Source of the DNA: Sparassis latifolia
Lineage: Eukaryota > Basidiomycota > Agaricomycetes > Polyporales > Sparassidaceae
Assembly (NCBI GenBank): GCA_018466975.1
Contig: CM031558.1
Location: 1,116,001-1,180,000, forward strand
Length of the DNA: 64,000 bases
Reading direction: 5' to 3'
Numbering within the stretch: position 1 is the stretch's first letter; each line of letters begins with the position of its first letter. The position numbers and the translations under genes are program-made. The notes under the pieces were generated by a model. The model had not been told where the DNA came from and did not search any database. It saw nothing but the letters and a program-made list of their open reading frames with translations. Shown here one piece after another: positions 32,815-44,469 of this stretch.

Positions 32815-35425
32815 CTACGAACTGCGATCCGGAGAGTCTGAGTCGAATGTCAGATGGTCGTCTCGCACCCACACTTCGACGTGCCCGGGAATGCATGTGA
32901 ATAATCCCCACCCATCAGGCGAGATTTGGACTCGTCGAGATCGACCCATAAAGGAGCCGAAGGACGATCCTCCATTGCCCTAGGTGGATTCAGTGGAGAT
33001 GTCCAACAAACAGTGTGTTTCACTCACTGTTCCGACATTCATACGGATTGTGTGGGCCCTAGTCGGCATCGCCATTCATCAGGTCTACAACCATACATCT
33101 GCCTAATCATGTATGCGCCTTACCCATGGCTGCGATGCGAGTTGCTGACAAGCACTGCGCATCCTCTGTGCATTGAGTCGCCCATGCGCACAAAGCCGAC
33201 GCAGTTCCGGTCGTGGAAGGAATCCATCTTTGTACCGTATGCGAACTTCTTCCGGGCTTCAATGAGGCGTCTAAGCCCTTGTGCGACCACCTCATCGTAG
33301 CATTCCTCGTTAGGGTATAAATCGCCGTAGAAGATGCACCTTTCGGGAATAGTCGGTGGCAGTTCACTGATCACTGTGATTGCAACGACGTGGAAAGAGA
33401 TACACGTACGGGTGGCCTTCGCCCCACAACAATATCAATGCATAAGCCTGAAGTTTGAAATTGCTCCCGACCTGACGACGTAGTCAGCAACATGAGAAGG
33501 CCGTGTGATGCGGAACAGTGCCCTTACCCAGCTCTCAAGGGATTGCCCGACTTGCTGCGTGCAGAAACATGTCAGACGTACGCTAATGACGTACTATCGC
33601 AGCTGTACCGTGCTAAGTGAATGCGGTTATTTCACACCAGCAATTAGCAGCATCAAGATGAGCGACGTACTCATGGTTATCAACAAAGGTTATGGCATCC
33701 CCTGGGCGGAGCTTAACGACCGTATTGTCGAAGATAGTTCTCAAGTCATATCGAGCTCCGGTTTTGCTCGCTTCGTGGAAGTTGTAGTGCAGCGGGACGT
33801 CGAAGAACGTCACCTGCAGATGATCGTGTGAACGCTATTGCGCCCGCAGCATCGTTCTACTCACCACACCTTCGAACGCGCGAATATACGGCTTGATTAG
33901 GTTAACACTGCGCTAGTGTCAGACATCGGTAAAAACCAGAGACGTCGAACCTTACTCCCCGGACCAATACTCTGCCACTGCGAATAGATTTGGTCTACCT
34001 GCGCAACGGCGCACATGTTTGAGCTGGGTGAGAGAATTCCATTCAGTTGATGATACGCTTGAGAAACATCGTTCAGACACACAAAATCGAGGAGAAAGCA
34101 TCTGTCCATGTGCTTGATGGCATCAAGACGAAAGCCGCTTGCACCAGTAGTCTGTGTCGTATTGTGAGCAAAAGACACCGCAAAATTGAATGGGCATTAG
34201 TCGAACCTTGAGAACCCAATTGCCCCAGTCGAAAAGGTCCTTGCGCACTTCCGGATGCCGATGGTCGATCTGCAGAGGTTGAAAATACTTAACTGCGACG
34301 TGACATGAGGCAGGACAAGGGTAACGTACATCCATTCCCAGCAGATAGTCGTAGTTTCCCAGCTCGTTGTCCACATTCTGAGACCACCCCTTGTGCTTGT
34401 TACTGACAATGCGATATACACCTTTGAGACGGCGTCTGTGGTCCCAGTCTAAGCCTGAAATCTGTCTTTAGCAACTTGCGCATTCATGAAGAAGTATCAT
34501 ATGCTTACCAGTGAAGTGCTCATGAGTCCATTTGAGTTTGCTGTACTGTAAGAAATTCTTAGGATGCGGAGGAATCGGGTATATTAATTAACTGAATACC
34601 TTGCCGCCTCGTCCAGTGAAGTCAAACGCAGTCCATCCCTTCAAAAAAGAGGTTCAGTGTAAGTAAACCGTGTAACAGCGCAAAGCAGTGAACCTTGGTA
34701 TACCTCGATCTCTCGCGCTGGAGTGAGCTCCTTCAACCGGTTCTGCGGATCGACTGGAACAGCGTTCAAAGTCTCGCATCTATCTCCGCCAAGTTTGTGC
34801 TGTAACATAGGTCATAGATAGTACACGAAAAATGGGGGGGCACACAAACATTCAGAACAGCGTCGATGAGGACGTCAATTTTGTGTGCATTTGCCGTGGC
34901 AACGGCCTGGACCAGTTCGTCCTTGGTCCCCCATCTTGTAGGAACGGTTCCTTTCTGATAAAATTCGCCTAGATCCCACTGAAGACTCGTCAGATTGGCC
35001 GCGTGAGGTATACGCGTGTTTCGTACCAGGTCATACGCGTCGTAACCTTGTCCGTGCTACGTGACAATAAACTTCAGCTTGTCGCGAAAACATTGAATGT
35101 CTCACTTTGTGCATAGCCTTGTGAGGCGGTGGCAACCACACCTGCGTGACACCTATGTCTGCCAGCCCGGGTATTTCTGATTCAAAGTGCTTCCACCAGC
35201 TCATAGTAGGATGCCTGCTCTGCCAAGTGAAGAATTGGATCTGAGCCAAATAGCACGGTCAAAATTCTTCCTCTCTAAGACCTCAGAATCTTGAGCAATA
35301 AAACAGACCATGAGCGCGTTTTCTGTAAGACCGTCAGGCCCCAAGCGCATGTTCTCCAGCGCAGGAGGTGGGTAGGGCCTGACATACTGATCGAACCATT
35401 CTATAAGCCAGCGAAAGATGTCCAT
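32815..35425 (-). CDS. Intracellular alpha-amylase, GH13 (GH13_5-like)
   Basis: Hydrolyses alpha-1,4-glucans; in some fungi GH13_5 enzymes lack a signal peptide and act in cell-wall alpha-glucan synthesis. The start at 35425 reads MDIFRWLIEWFDQYVRPYPP, with no signal peptide. Blocks in order: IQFFTWQSRHPTMSWWKHFE; ADIGVTQVWLPPPHKAM; KIDVLIDAVLNHKLGGD (region I); TTGASGFRLDAIKHMDR (nucleophile Asp); GRPNLFAVAEYWSG (acid/base Glu, when the intron at about 34090-34025 is removed); AITFVDNH (region IV), split by an intron at the key position (see findings); FHGDLYPNEECYDEV; and a C-terminal beta domain ending ISPDGWGLFTCIPGHVEVWV and SDSPDRSS, stop 32815-32817. About twelve introns. Confidence 0.88.
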
Positions 35426-36681
35426 GCTACTTCTCGCTCGCCAATGTTCTGTCCGCTACCTAGTCGGGGATGATGATGAAAGTGTAGAGACAGCGAGGTG
35501 CCGGGCCAGCGAGATCGCAGACTCGGGTCCTCGCTGAGTTCGTCAAAAACGCGATCGCCGATCGGCACGCGTACGTCATGTGACCATCTCCCGCTGCCAT
35601 AAAAACGCCAAAAAAACACACGTCGCCTTCATAATTGCGGCCACCACTGCATCTCTGCGTCTCTGTCGGCGTTCCGCACGACGATGGGGCGTGGCTCGAT
35701 GCTCTTTACTGTGTTGGTGGCCTCGAGTGAAATAGCCTACTTAATCGCTCTGTTGACGCTTTCTTCCACGTTGAATGGAGTTTCATGATTCGGCAACATC
35801 TCGTATACCGTCGTCTATCGCTGTATCTCGAACGCGTTTTCCGCACAATACATTCTGTTCTCCCTAGCATCTTGCACGATTGCATACTTATGCACATATG
35901 CATGAACTTACGGCCACATTTGCACTACTGTGTCTTACGGGTGCTCCTTCCAACCTTCGATACTCAACCTTTATCGGTTTCACGGATTCGCAGAGAGTAT
36001 CGCCAGTTGTATTGAAAAAGGGATCAGTTCATGCCACTCAAAGCACGCAGAACTGTCTGGTCCATGTAGTGCACCTGATGGTACGCCTGCGAATGGTTTC
36101 CCCGGTAAGTACGTCAATTTTCACCTGCACTATATTGACCGACGATCGCTGGATGTGTGCTGGATCCTCAGTCGTTTCTGAGTTGTTTGTGGATCATTTC
36201 CTGCTGGGCCGTTCCTGCCAGTGCTACCAGGTCACCCGTTAATATCTGTGCACATTGCATACCTGCTGCTCAATCAGCTGTCCATCTCATCGCACTGCTA
36301 CGCTGCTACTGGATCAATACTCGATCGCGACATCCCATCGGAATAAGTACCAACAGGCGAAGAGAGTACCAACAGGCGAAGAGAGTACCAACAGGCGAAG
36401 AGAGTACCAACAGGCGAAGAGAGTACCAACAGGCGAAGAGAGTACCAACAGGCGAAGAGAGTACCAACAGGCGAAGAGTCATCTGGAAGAGAATAAATTA
36501 GGATATGGTGTTATAATACAATATGTACGTCCTGTATCGATTATATTTACCAGTTCATGACCATCATCGTCCCCATCGCAAAGTGCAAGTCGCAATAATG
36601 TAAGAATGGCTGCGGGGGTATCAATCGTGCGACTGCGGCTCGAGAAGAGCATTCAAAACCCATGAGGAACAAGGCGAATCC
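35426..36681. other. Intergenic region with a minisatellite
   Basis: Holds the amylase promoter on its left and a 19-base tandem array (36347-36478). Between 35683 and 36180 there are short plus-strand frames, one starting MGRGSMLFTVLVAS and one containing CSAPDGTPANGFPG, which might be exons of a small gene. I could not join them convincingly. Confidence 0.45.
36347..36478. repeat. 19-bp tandem repeat, seven copies
   Basis: Unit GTACCAACAGGCGAAGAGA repeated seven times with no internal mismatch; the last copy lacks its final base. Because 19 is not a multiple of three, all three phases read the same peptide cycle, which explains the overlapping open frames here. It is intergenic, between the amylase and a coiled-coil gene. 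Confidence 0.95.
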
Positions 36682-38311
36682 CTATCCGCGCTCTATCGCC
36701 TCCATAGCAGAATCGAGCACCACCTTGGGTAGCAACAACATCCTCGACTCGAACAGCTCGCCCGCACCCACCTCCTCCGCAGCAAAGGTCCTGGTATCCT
36801 TGCGCGTCACACAGCGCAGCCCCAGCTCGGTTGTGCAGAGCACCCTACCGCTCTCGCGGCTCGCTCGCCCATTCGCGGCGGGACAGTGCGCGGCGAGCTC
36901 CTCCGCGCCCGCGACGCCCTCGCCGTAGTCGCGCATCTTGTTCGTCATCCGCGCGTCCTCGTACGCGTCCCCGCTCTCGACGAACACCACCTCGAAGCTC
37001 GTGGAGAGGATCTCCTCGCGCGTGATCCGCGCGAGCTTGTACGCCGCCTCTGCGATGCGCCGCAACTGGCTGCTCAACGAGTGCAGCGCAGTCGACGGAG
37101 ACGAGGCATCCGAGCCTGAGATCGCAAAGACGGCGGCGGACCAACGGAGCATTGTCGTTACCAGTTCCGTGACGGCGTACTCTTCGAGGCCGGGGTATAA
37201 CACGCGGATGGCGCGATGCGTGAGCGACCGCCATCTCGACGACGTAGCTTGTGGCTCTGGATTATGAACAGCAGCAGGTCAAGGCCTGAAAAGATGCGGA
37301 GAAAGAGAACATACCGGTCGCCTGGAGGTGTGCGAGGACGCGCGAGAGCAGAGCATCAAGCTTAGACGGGAACCCGACACAAAACAGGGAGAGCGAGCGC
37401 GCACAACATGTTGCGATGCTCGTCTGCAACGCGAGTTGCACCATGATTGGATCCTGCGTGTGATCGCGCGTCGCGAGCACGCGTATCAGTGGTGAGCCTA
37501 GCCAGGGCGCGCCGTCTCTGAGCATTTCCAGCGCCTGTGCACGAGGCTTACCCTGTTTTGTAAACGTACAGGACTCTGTTGCGGATGCTGCGAACTGGGA
37601 AATTTCTGCGTTCAGGTCTTCGACCGCCTGGATAACTTGCGCACCGGACCAATTGTCTGTCTTTGTCAGGAATACATCCAAACTGCGTGCACGCGCCGCG
37701 TGCTCTGCGTCGAGCGACATCCGCGGTCCCAGAGGTACTGGTGGTGGCTCTTCTGTCCTGTGCACTTGGCCCCTGCTCCGACTGGGGTCGCGATGCCGCT
37801 GATGTCTGTCCGCACCGTTTGTCCGGGCCGGGGGCGTGCGGGCGGGACTGCGGCTCTTCTCGCGGTTGAGCTCGCGCTCTGCAAGCAGTCTGTCGCGCTC
37901 CTTACGGAGCGCGTCGATCTCTCTGTCCTTCATGCGGAGCGTCTCCTGCATCTCGCGGAGGGTCTGCTCGAGGACCTTGTGGCGCTCGGCGAGCTTCATG
38001 ACCTCGCCGTGGATGTGGGTGCGCGCGGCCTTGCGCTGGGCGTAGGCGGAGTCGAGCGCCAGGTCGAGGGTGACAGAGGGCGGGGTGCGCGCGGAGATGG
38101 GGGACGGGCCGTACGGGGTGCTTCCGCGCCGCTCGAGGCGCTCCACGGTGGCGAGGCGGATGCGCAGCGCGCTGCACTCGCGAGTGAGCTTCGCGATGGG
38201 ATCGGCGACGGGGGTGAGGTCGCCTGAGTGGATCCGCGGTCGCGCGTGGGTGAGCGGGCCTCGGACGGTGTAGTACTCGACGGTGCTGTCCGCAGAGATC
38301 TTGAGCTGCAT
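36682..38311 (-). CDS. Conserved coiled-coil protein of unknown function
   Basis: I do not recognise this family. From 38311 it reads MQLKISADSTVEYYTVRGPL, a compact N-terminal block. Then comes a strongly helical coiled coil (HIHGEVMKLAERHKVLEQTL and REMQETLRMKDREIDALRKE) and a short Arg/Ser/Pro linker (EKSRSPARTPPARTNGADRH). A helical C-terminal domain follows with DVFLTKTDNWSGAQVIQAVE, MVQLALQTSIATCCARSL and, after an intron at about 37312-37262, VLYPGLEEYAVTELVTTMLR, ending VVLDSAMEAIERG. The Cys/Leu-rich C-terminal helices look like a folded all-alpha domain. A scaffold or cytoskeletal role is possible but nothing in the neighbourhood supports it. Confidence 0.72.
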
Positions 38312-39287
38312 CTCGGTCAGTTTCGTCGGGTTAGAGGGATTCTAGGAAACAAGACAGACCTAGGCACCACAATATGTAAGGGCTTGGGGGATCAAGCAAG
38401 GCGGACGTGAGTGGAGAGTGGTCACCGTTGACTCGTGCACGATGGCGGCGTGGTGGCCACGCGTCGGAGATCCGAGTCAGGCGCCGTGCTGATGCCGTAA
38501 TATCTTAATTCCGCTCATTGTCGCCAGACGCTGCGTACTTACCGTGAAGGCAGAGTCCACATCGTTGCTGCTCGTCGCTGGCCTCGATGCCTGACCTGCA
38601 GCAGCATGGGCGATGACCGGGGCGAGGTTGTGGATTCAAAAATCAGGCGCCGAGCTGGTCAGGTCTCTGCTACTGAACGAGCGAGGAAACACGCTGTTTA
38701 GAGAAGACATCGACGAAGTTACGCTGCGCGAGGGTTAATATCAATCAGTAGGGAAGGAGTTTGTCTGAGTGCTCGAGGACCTGGGTTGTCGATGGGAACA
38801 GCTCAGCTCAGCTCTGGCGTACGAGTTGTTCTTCTACTGCCACGACCGCTATTCGATCACCACCTTCAAGTTTGCTCACACTGTCGTACACGTTGTAGAA
38901 AACTGACGTTCTGACTTGGTTCTGACGTCGTACTGTGGGAGAAGTCGGTGTACGAGATGAAGATGAAACGGCACATCAAGGACCGAGAACGCAGATAGAC
39001 GAGCAGTACTTGCTGTGCAGTGACGTCGAGGATCAACACACGCCTCGTCCTTCTCCACTGGCAGAGCGATACACGCCACAAACGCGTTGTACAGGCGTGT
39101 GTCTTACGTAACCCATCTCCCGCATTGGAGCCTTCTGCCCAGCAGACGACTCCCCCAAGAGCATGCCTCGTGTTTTATTTTTCATACCCCCCTAGACGCT
39201 CTGCATATATTCCCAGGTCCATTTCGATCCTGTTCACTATCTTTATCTCCTTCAGCCATCCCGCGCACTCGATCCTGATATCCCGCT
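38312..39287. other. Divergent intergenic region between the coiled-coil gene and the Hsp70-like gene
   Basis: 976 bases containing both promoters. The stretch immediately before 39288 is a pyrimidine-rich tract (TCTTTATCTCC-type), common upstream of fungal starts. Short frames on both strands show no protein features. Confidence 0.5.
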
Positions 39288-42200
39288 ATGAAGTCCTCGT
39301 CCTCGGGCACTCGCAAGCCCTACGGCGGGTCCACGCGGAGTCTTGTACTTGCACTAGACATCGGAACAACCTTCAGCGGCGTCTCATACGCAATCCTTGA
39401 GCCAGGAGAAGTCCCGAAGATTCATGGCGTCACCAGGTGCGCATGTCTCTTTCATTGCCGGAGATAACTCATTCACCTATGACGCAGATTCCCCGGACAG
39501 GAACATGTCGCGGGCAACTCCAAGATACCCTCCATAATGTACTATGATAGACACGGAAACATGAAGGCGGCCGGCGCAGAGGCAGAAAGTGCCTCCATCG
39601 TCGCAAACGCAGAGGACGAAGGCTGGGTCAAGGCAGAGCTGTAAGTTGTTCTTCACATCCCCGAACTGCGACCTATCATTATCTACAGCTTCAAGCTTCG
39701 TCTCCGGCCAAAGACGATGAAGCTCAAGATGAACGGCATGCGCCTTGCCTCGCTGCCCACCCACAAGACCGCCGTCGACGTCTTCGGCGACTTCCTCTCA
39801 TATCTCTTCCGCTGCACGCGCTCCTTCATCATCGACACACATGCGAACGGTCCCGCCCTCTGGCACGCAGTGGAGCACGACATCCAGTTCGTCCTCAGCC
39901 ACCCCAACGGCTGGGAGGGCGCACAGCAGACCAAGATGCGCAGGGCAGCAGTGTACGGCGGACTCATTCCTGATACCGACGAAGGGAAGGCGCGAATCAG
40001 GTTCGTCACGGAGGGTGAGGCGAGTCTACACGCGTGCGTGTTGAATGGCCTCGCCGCGGACGTACTATCAGTGAGTGCAACAATCATCGGTACTGGTCTG
40101 CTGCTGATCGTCGCAGCAAAACCCGTCTGGGCACGGGTTCATTGTCGCGGACGCTGGAGGCGGCACGCTTGACATCAGCTCGTACGCGATTCGGGGCACA
40201 GTGCCACTCGTCATTGAAGAGATAGCCCCACCAGACTGTACGTCCGGTTTCTTCCTCCCCTCCTTTTTCCCCTACCCTAAGACTCATTTGAATTTCGCAG
40301 GTGTCTTTGCAGGCTCTGTATTCGTCAGTCGGCGTGCACGCGCGTTCTTCGAGGACAAACTGAAGACGTCTAAATACGGATCGCCAGACTCGCTCGACCA
40401 CATCACGAAGCGGTTCGACGAGACGACGAAACGGCTCTTCCGTGATGACAAGGATCTGCAGTTTGTTCCCTTCGGTTCGCCGCTGGACAAGGATATATCT
40501 GCGGGTATCCGAGGTGGTCAGCTGAGGCTCAAGGGGTAGGTAGTTTCCTGGCACGGGGCACATTATTGGCCTAACCGTTGCGCCTTTGTAGAACGGAAGT
40601 TGCGGCACTGTTTCAGCCCTCGATCGAGGCGGCGGTGCTATCCATCGAGAACCAGGTCTCAGCGTCTGGGGGTGCCGTCAAGGTATGTCCTCACACACAC
40701 TCACGTTAACATCTACCGACAGCAGGAAACAGTCTGTCTGGCTCGTCGGAGGCTTCGCCGCCAGCCCCTGGCTTTTCAGCCAACTACAAGAACGCCTCGC
40801 GCGGATGCACATCACCGTGAGCCGACCGGACAGCCAAACGTGCGCCCTTTATCTCTCTGCCTCCCCATCTCGTGCATCGTCTGACCCGCGCGTAGGTCGA
40901 AGGCGGTCGCGGACGGTGCGATCGGCTTCTACTGTGACCATCACGTCTCGGCGCGCATGTCCAAGTTCATGTACGGTGTGGAGTACCTCCGCGAGTTCGA
41001 TGCTCATGACCCGGAGCACGTCGCGCGCAAACACCGGCTGTTCGAGCTTCCGTCCGGCCCGACTCTACTTCCTGATGCCTTTGATTGCATTCTTTCGCGG
41101 GTGAGTGCTTGTGCAATTTGGCCGCGTGCGAGCTAAAGTCGTATGTTATATTTAGGGTGTGAAGGTGAAGGAGTCGATGGTGTTCAGCCGCAAGTACTGC
41201 ACCGAGGTCACGAACCTGTCGACGCTCTCGGTCTTCGAGGTCGAGATCTGGTGCTTCCGGGGCGGCGACGTCGTACCCAAGTGGATCATCAGGAACGCAG
41301 GCATGTGCCGCCTTCTCTCGCGTAAATTCTTGGGCAAGCTCACTAGTATGAATATTTGCAGAGAATTTCTCGACGCTGTGCTACGTGCGTGCCGATCTGT
41401 CGCCGCTCGCGGGAAGTGCCCAGTCGAAGCAGGGAAGGGCGGGAAGACGTACTGGACGATCATCTTTAGCATTGAGATCCACTTCGGCTTGACAGAGTTC
41501 AAGGCCAGGATCAAGTGGTTGGACAACGTACGTTCTCCCCACTCGTGTTTGGCCCTATACTCATGCCGTTCAACTTAACAGGGCAGGACGAAATAGTGCG
41601 TACTTTATTTTCTGCCTGGTATATATCACTGACCTATAACTCTTGCCCCACAGTGGGCCGGCATCGATCGTATACAACGAGAGCGGCCACCGCGCAGAGG
41701 AGGACGAGCCAGACGAATCCCCCGAAGACAACATCACCGTTCTCTCCTCCGTCTCCGACCGGTACCCCTCCGAGAAGGCCTCCCGCGCGCCCTCCCGCGA
41801 CCCCACCATCACTGGCTCACGCAGCATCCCGCCCTCCGTCCACGCCTCGCCTCCACTGCCAAGCGCCGGCTCGCTCTCGCGCTCCTTCTCGTCCGGACAC
41901 GCCACGTCGCGCTCCGTCGACAAGGGCAAGGCGCGTGCGATCGAGACGCCACCCGCCGCGATGCGTGAGGTCGACCGCTCAGTAAACGTGTCCGGCCGCT
42001 CCGCGGACTCGGGCCGCAGCGGGAGCACGCACCTCGGCGAGGCCCTCAACTCCGTCTGGGGCCCGCCCTCCGTGTCCGCCGCGCCATCGAAGCACCAGAC
42101 GCCCACGTCGTCCCCGCGTGACTCGATCGCGATGCGCGGTGGGCTCGCGTCCGTCCGCGAGGAAACGCGCGCGACGCCCCGCGAGCCGTCCGCCGCTGTG

Positions 42201-44469
42201 ACGCCGAGGGAGGTCTCCAGAGCGGGCTCTGTGCGGGAGGTATCGCATGCGCCTACCGTTCGGGAGTCCAAGGTACCTACTGCCAGGGAGTCCAAAGTGG
42301 TGACTCCCAGGGAGATCTCGAAGGCGCCGACACCGCGGGAGCCCTCTCTTCCCCCGACTGCCAGAGAGTCCGTGGCTCCGCCGACTCCGAGAGAAATATC
42401 GCCTCCTGTTCCTGCTGTCAGAGAGATATCGGTACCTCAAACACCCAAAGAGCCGACGGCTCCGCCTACGCCTAAAGAAGCGTCCAAGCCGCCGACGCCG
42501 AAGTCCAAGCTATCGACGCCCAAGGAGCTGTCTAAACCGCCGACGCCTCGCGAAGTGTCCCGGGCACCGACTGAGGTCTCGAATGCACCCACTACCAAAG
42601 AGACGTCTCGCGGCGCGACACCCAAGTCGCTCTCAAAAGTGCCCACGTCCAAGAAGGCGTCTCGTGTCGCATCCCCGAAGGACGCTTCTCGCACTGCAAC
42701 ACCGAAGGAGACCTCGCGCGTCCCGACGCCCAAAGTCGAGCCACAGCCAATTGCTGAAGAGAAGCCTGTCACCCCTGTCGTCGAGGCTACGCCTGTCATT
42801 GAGGCAACTCCTGCGGGGGAAGAGTTTGCATGGCAGCCCGCGCCCGTTGAGTCCACTACAGAACCCCTGCCGCTGAGTCGTGGGGGCATGGGGCGGTAAC
42901 TCCTTCGCTCCTGAGACGCATGCAAAGACACCTGTGCCCGCACCAGCGGCGCTTCCCGACGGTCTTGCCGATCTCGGACCCAGCACGTTTGGTGACACGG
43001 TTCCCGGCTCTCTGGCCGACTTTGGGCCCAGCTCATTTGACGAAGAACCATCAGGTAACACGGGTGCGCCAATGTTCGGTACCTCGTTCTTCGGCGGCGG
43101 TCAGCAGCCCCTACAACAGCCTGGCGATCCCGCGACCGGCGCCGGGAACCTCTCAGAGCTCTTGTCGTCACCAGGCCCGGACCCCGGGTCCAGCGCGAGC
43201 GCGGGCATGTTCTCTAACTTCCTGTCGGGCTCATCCTGGGGAGGCGGCGCGAGCCGCCCGTCGTCGACGACGTTTGGTGGGCTCGGTTTGGCCCTGAAGA
43301 GCAACTTTGGGTCTGGGCTCAGTTCAAGCTTCGGCTTCGGCCAGACGCCTGCGTGGAACGCAGCCGAGGACAACAGGGAGGCTGAAACTGAGGCGGCCGA
43401 GAAGGCTGCTGCTGAGAGGAAGGCTGCAGAGGAGAAGGCTGCGGTAGACGCCGCTGCGGCGCAACAAGCAGCAGCGGAACAGGCGGCTGAGGCTGCCGCC
43501 GCCGCCGAGGCGGAGAAGAAGCGACTAGAAGAGGAGGCTGCACAAGCAGAGAGGAAGAGACAGGAAGAGGAGGAGGCACAGAGGATGCAGCAGGAAGAAG
43601 CGGCGGCTGCGGAGAAGAAACGACTGGACGAAGAGGCGGCCACAATCGCCGCTGCAGAGGAAGAGAGAAAGAGGCTAGAGGAAGAGGAGGCAAAGAAAAA
43701 TGCGGATGATGATTGGGGGAGCCTCCCTGTTACCACGAAGGGCAAGAAGGGCAAGAAGGGCAAGAACGGGGCTGGAACACCTGCAGCGATATCTCGCGTC
43801 CCATCTGCCAAGCAGAAGGAGGAAGAAAAGAGGAGACTGGAAGAAGAGGCGAAGGCTGAGGAACAGCAGAAGAAAGCCGAGGAGGAAGCTGCTAAGATTG
43901 CGGCAGCCGAGGCAGTCAAACTGCAGGAAGAGACGGAGCAAATAGCTAAGGCGAAAGCGGAGGAGGCAGCAGCACAACAGGCGGAGGCGGCGCAGCTAGC
44001 GGAGGCGGCGCAGCAAGCAAATTCGGCCCAACCAGCGGAAGCAGTTCCTCCGGCAGACGTAGCTCAGCCAACAGAAGTGGCCACTGAGCAGCCCATCGAC
44101 GACTGGACTGAACCGCCAGCAGGAGAAATTCTGCCGATAACGGAGGAAGGTGCAACCCAGCCGGTGGAGGAGGGCACAACTCAGCCGGCAGACGACGGTG
44201 CAATTCAGCCTGAAGTAGTAGTCGGCACATCTCAGCCGACAGCTGAGGAGGGTGCAGATGACGCGGCAGGTGAGGAGCCCAAGCAGGATGCACCGGAGGA
44301 GGAGGTAAAGGCGGAAGACGAAGACTTTGGCTGGGGAGTACCAGTCAAGAAAGGAAAGAAGGGGAAGAAGGGTGTGGCTGCGACTCCTGACGCTATTTCG
44401 CGGGCTACGTCTGGGAAGAGTGAAGGCGAAACTGCACCTACTGGCAAAGGCAAGAAGAAGAAAAAGTAA
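39288..44469 (+). CDS. HSPA12-like Hsp70 ATPase with a very long disordered and coiled-coil tail (one apparent frameshift)
   Basis: The N-terminal part is an actin-fold Hsp70 of the fungal HSPA12 type: LVLALDIGTTFSGVSYAIL (phosphate 1), RFVTEGEASLHAC, GFIVADAGGGTLDISSY (phosphate 2), SVWLVGGFAASPWLFSQLQE (adenosine) and KAVADGAIGFY. The domain closes FGLTEFKARIKWLDN. A 14-base micro-exon (41582-41595, GRTK) and the exon at 41654 join in phase to give GRTKYGPASIVYNE, the usual end of this family. Translation then runs on into a Ser/Pro-rich region with many repeats of the type PTPREVS (42190-42740). At 42897 the frame stops, but coding clearly resumes in another frame with WGGNSFAPETHAK, then LADLGPSTFGDT and LADFGPSSFDE. 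An Ala/Glu-rich coiled coil follows (43370-43690), and two related blocks, DDWGSLPVTTKGKKGKKGK and DFGWGVPVKKGKKGKKG, precede the Lys-rich end at 44469. Removing one G at 42882-42886 would restore one frame of roughly 1,500 codons. Two separate genes remain possible. Confidence 0.72.

Noticed and set aside
36157..36560. Repetitive peptide frames across the minisatellite
   Set aside because: The 19-base period makes every phase open; this is a property of the repeat, not evidence of a gene.
43101..43919. Minus-strand Ser/Ala-rich frame of 272 codons
   Set aside because: Antisense image of the Ala/Glu coiled-coil coding sequence of the Hsp70-tail gene.
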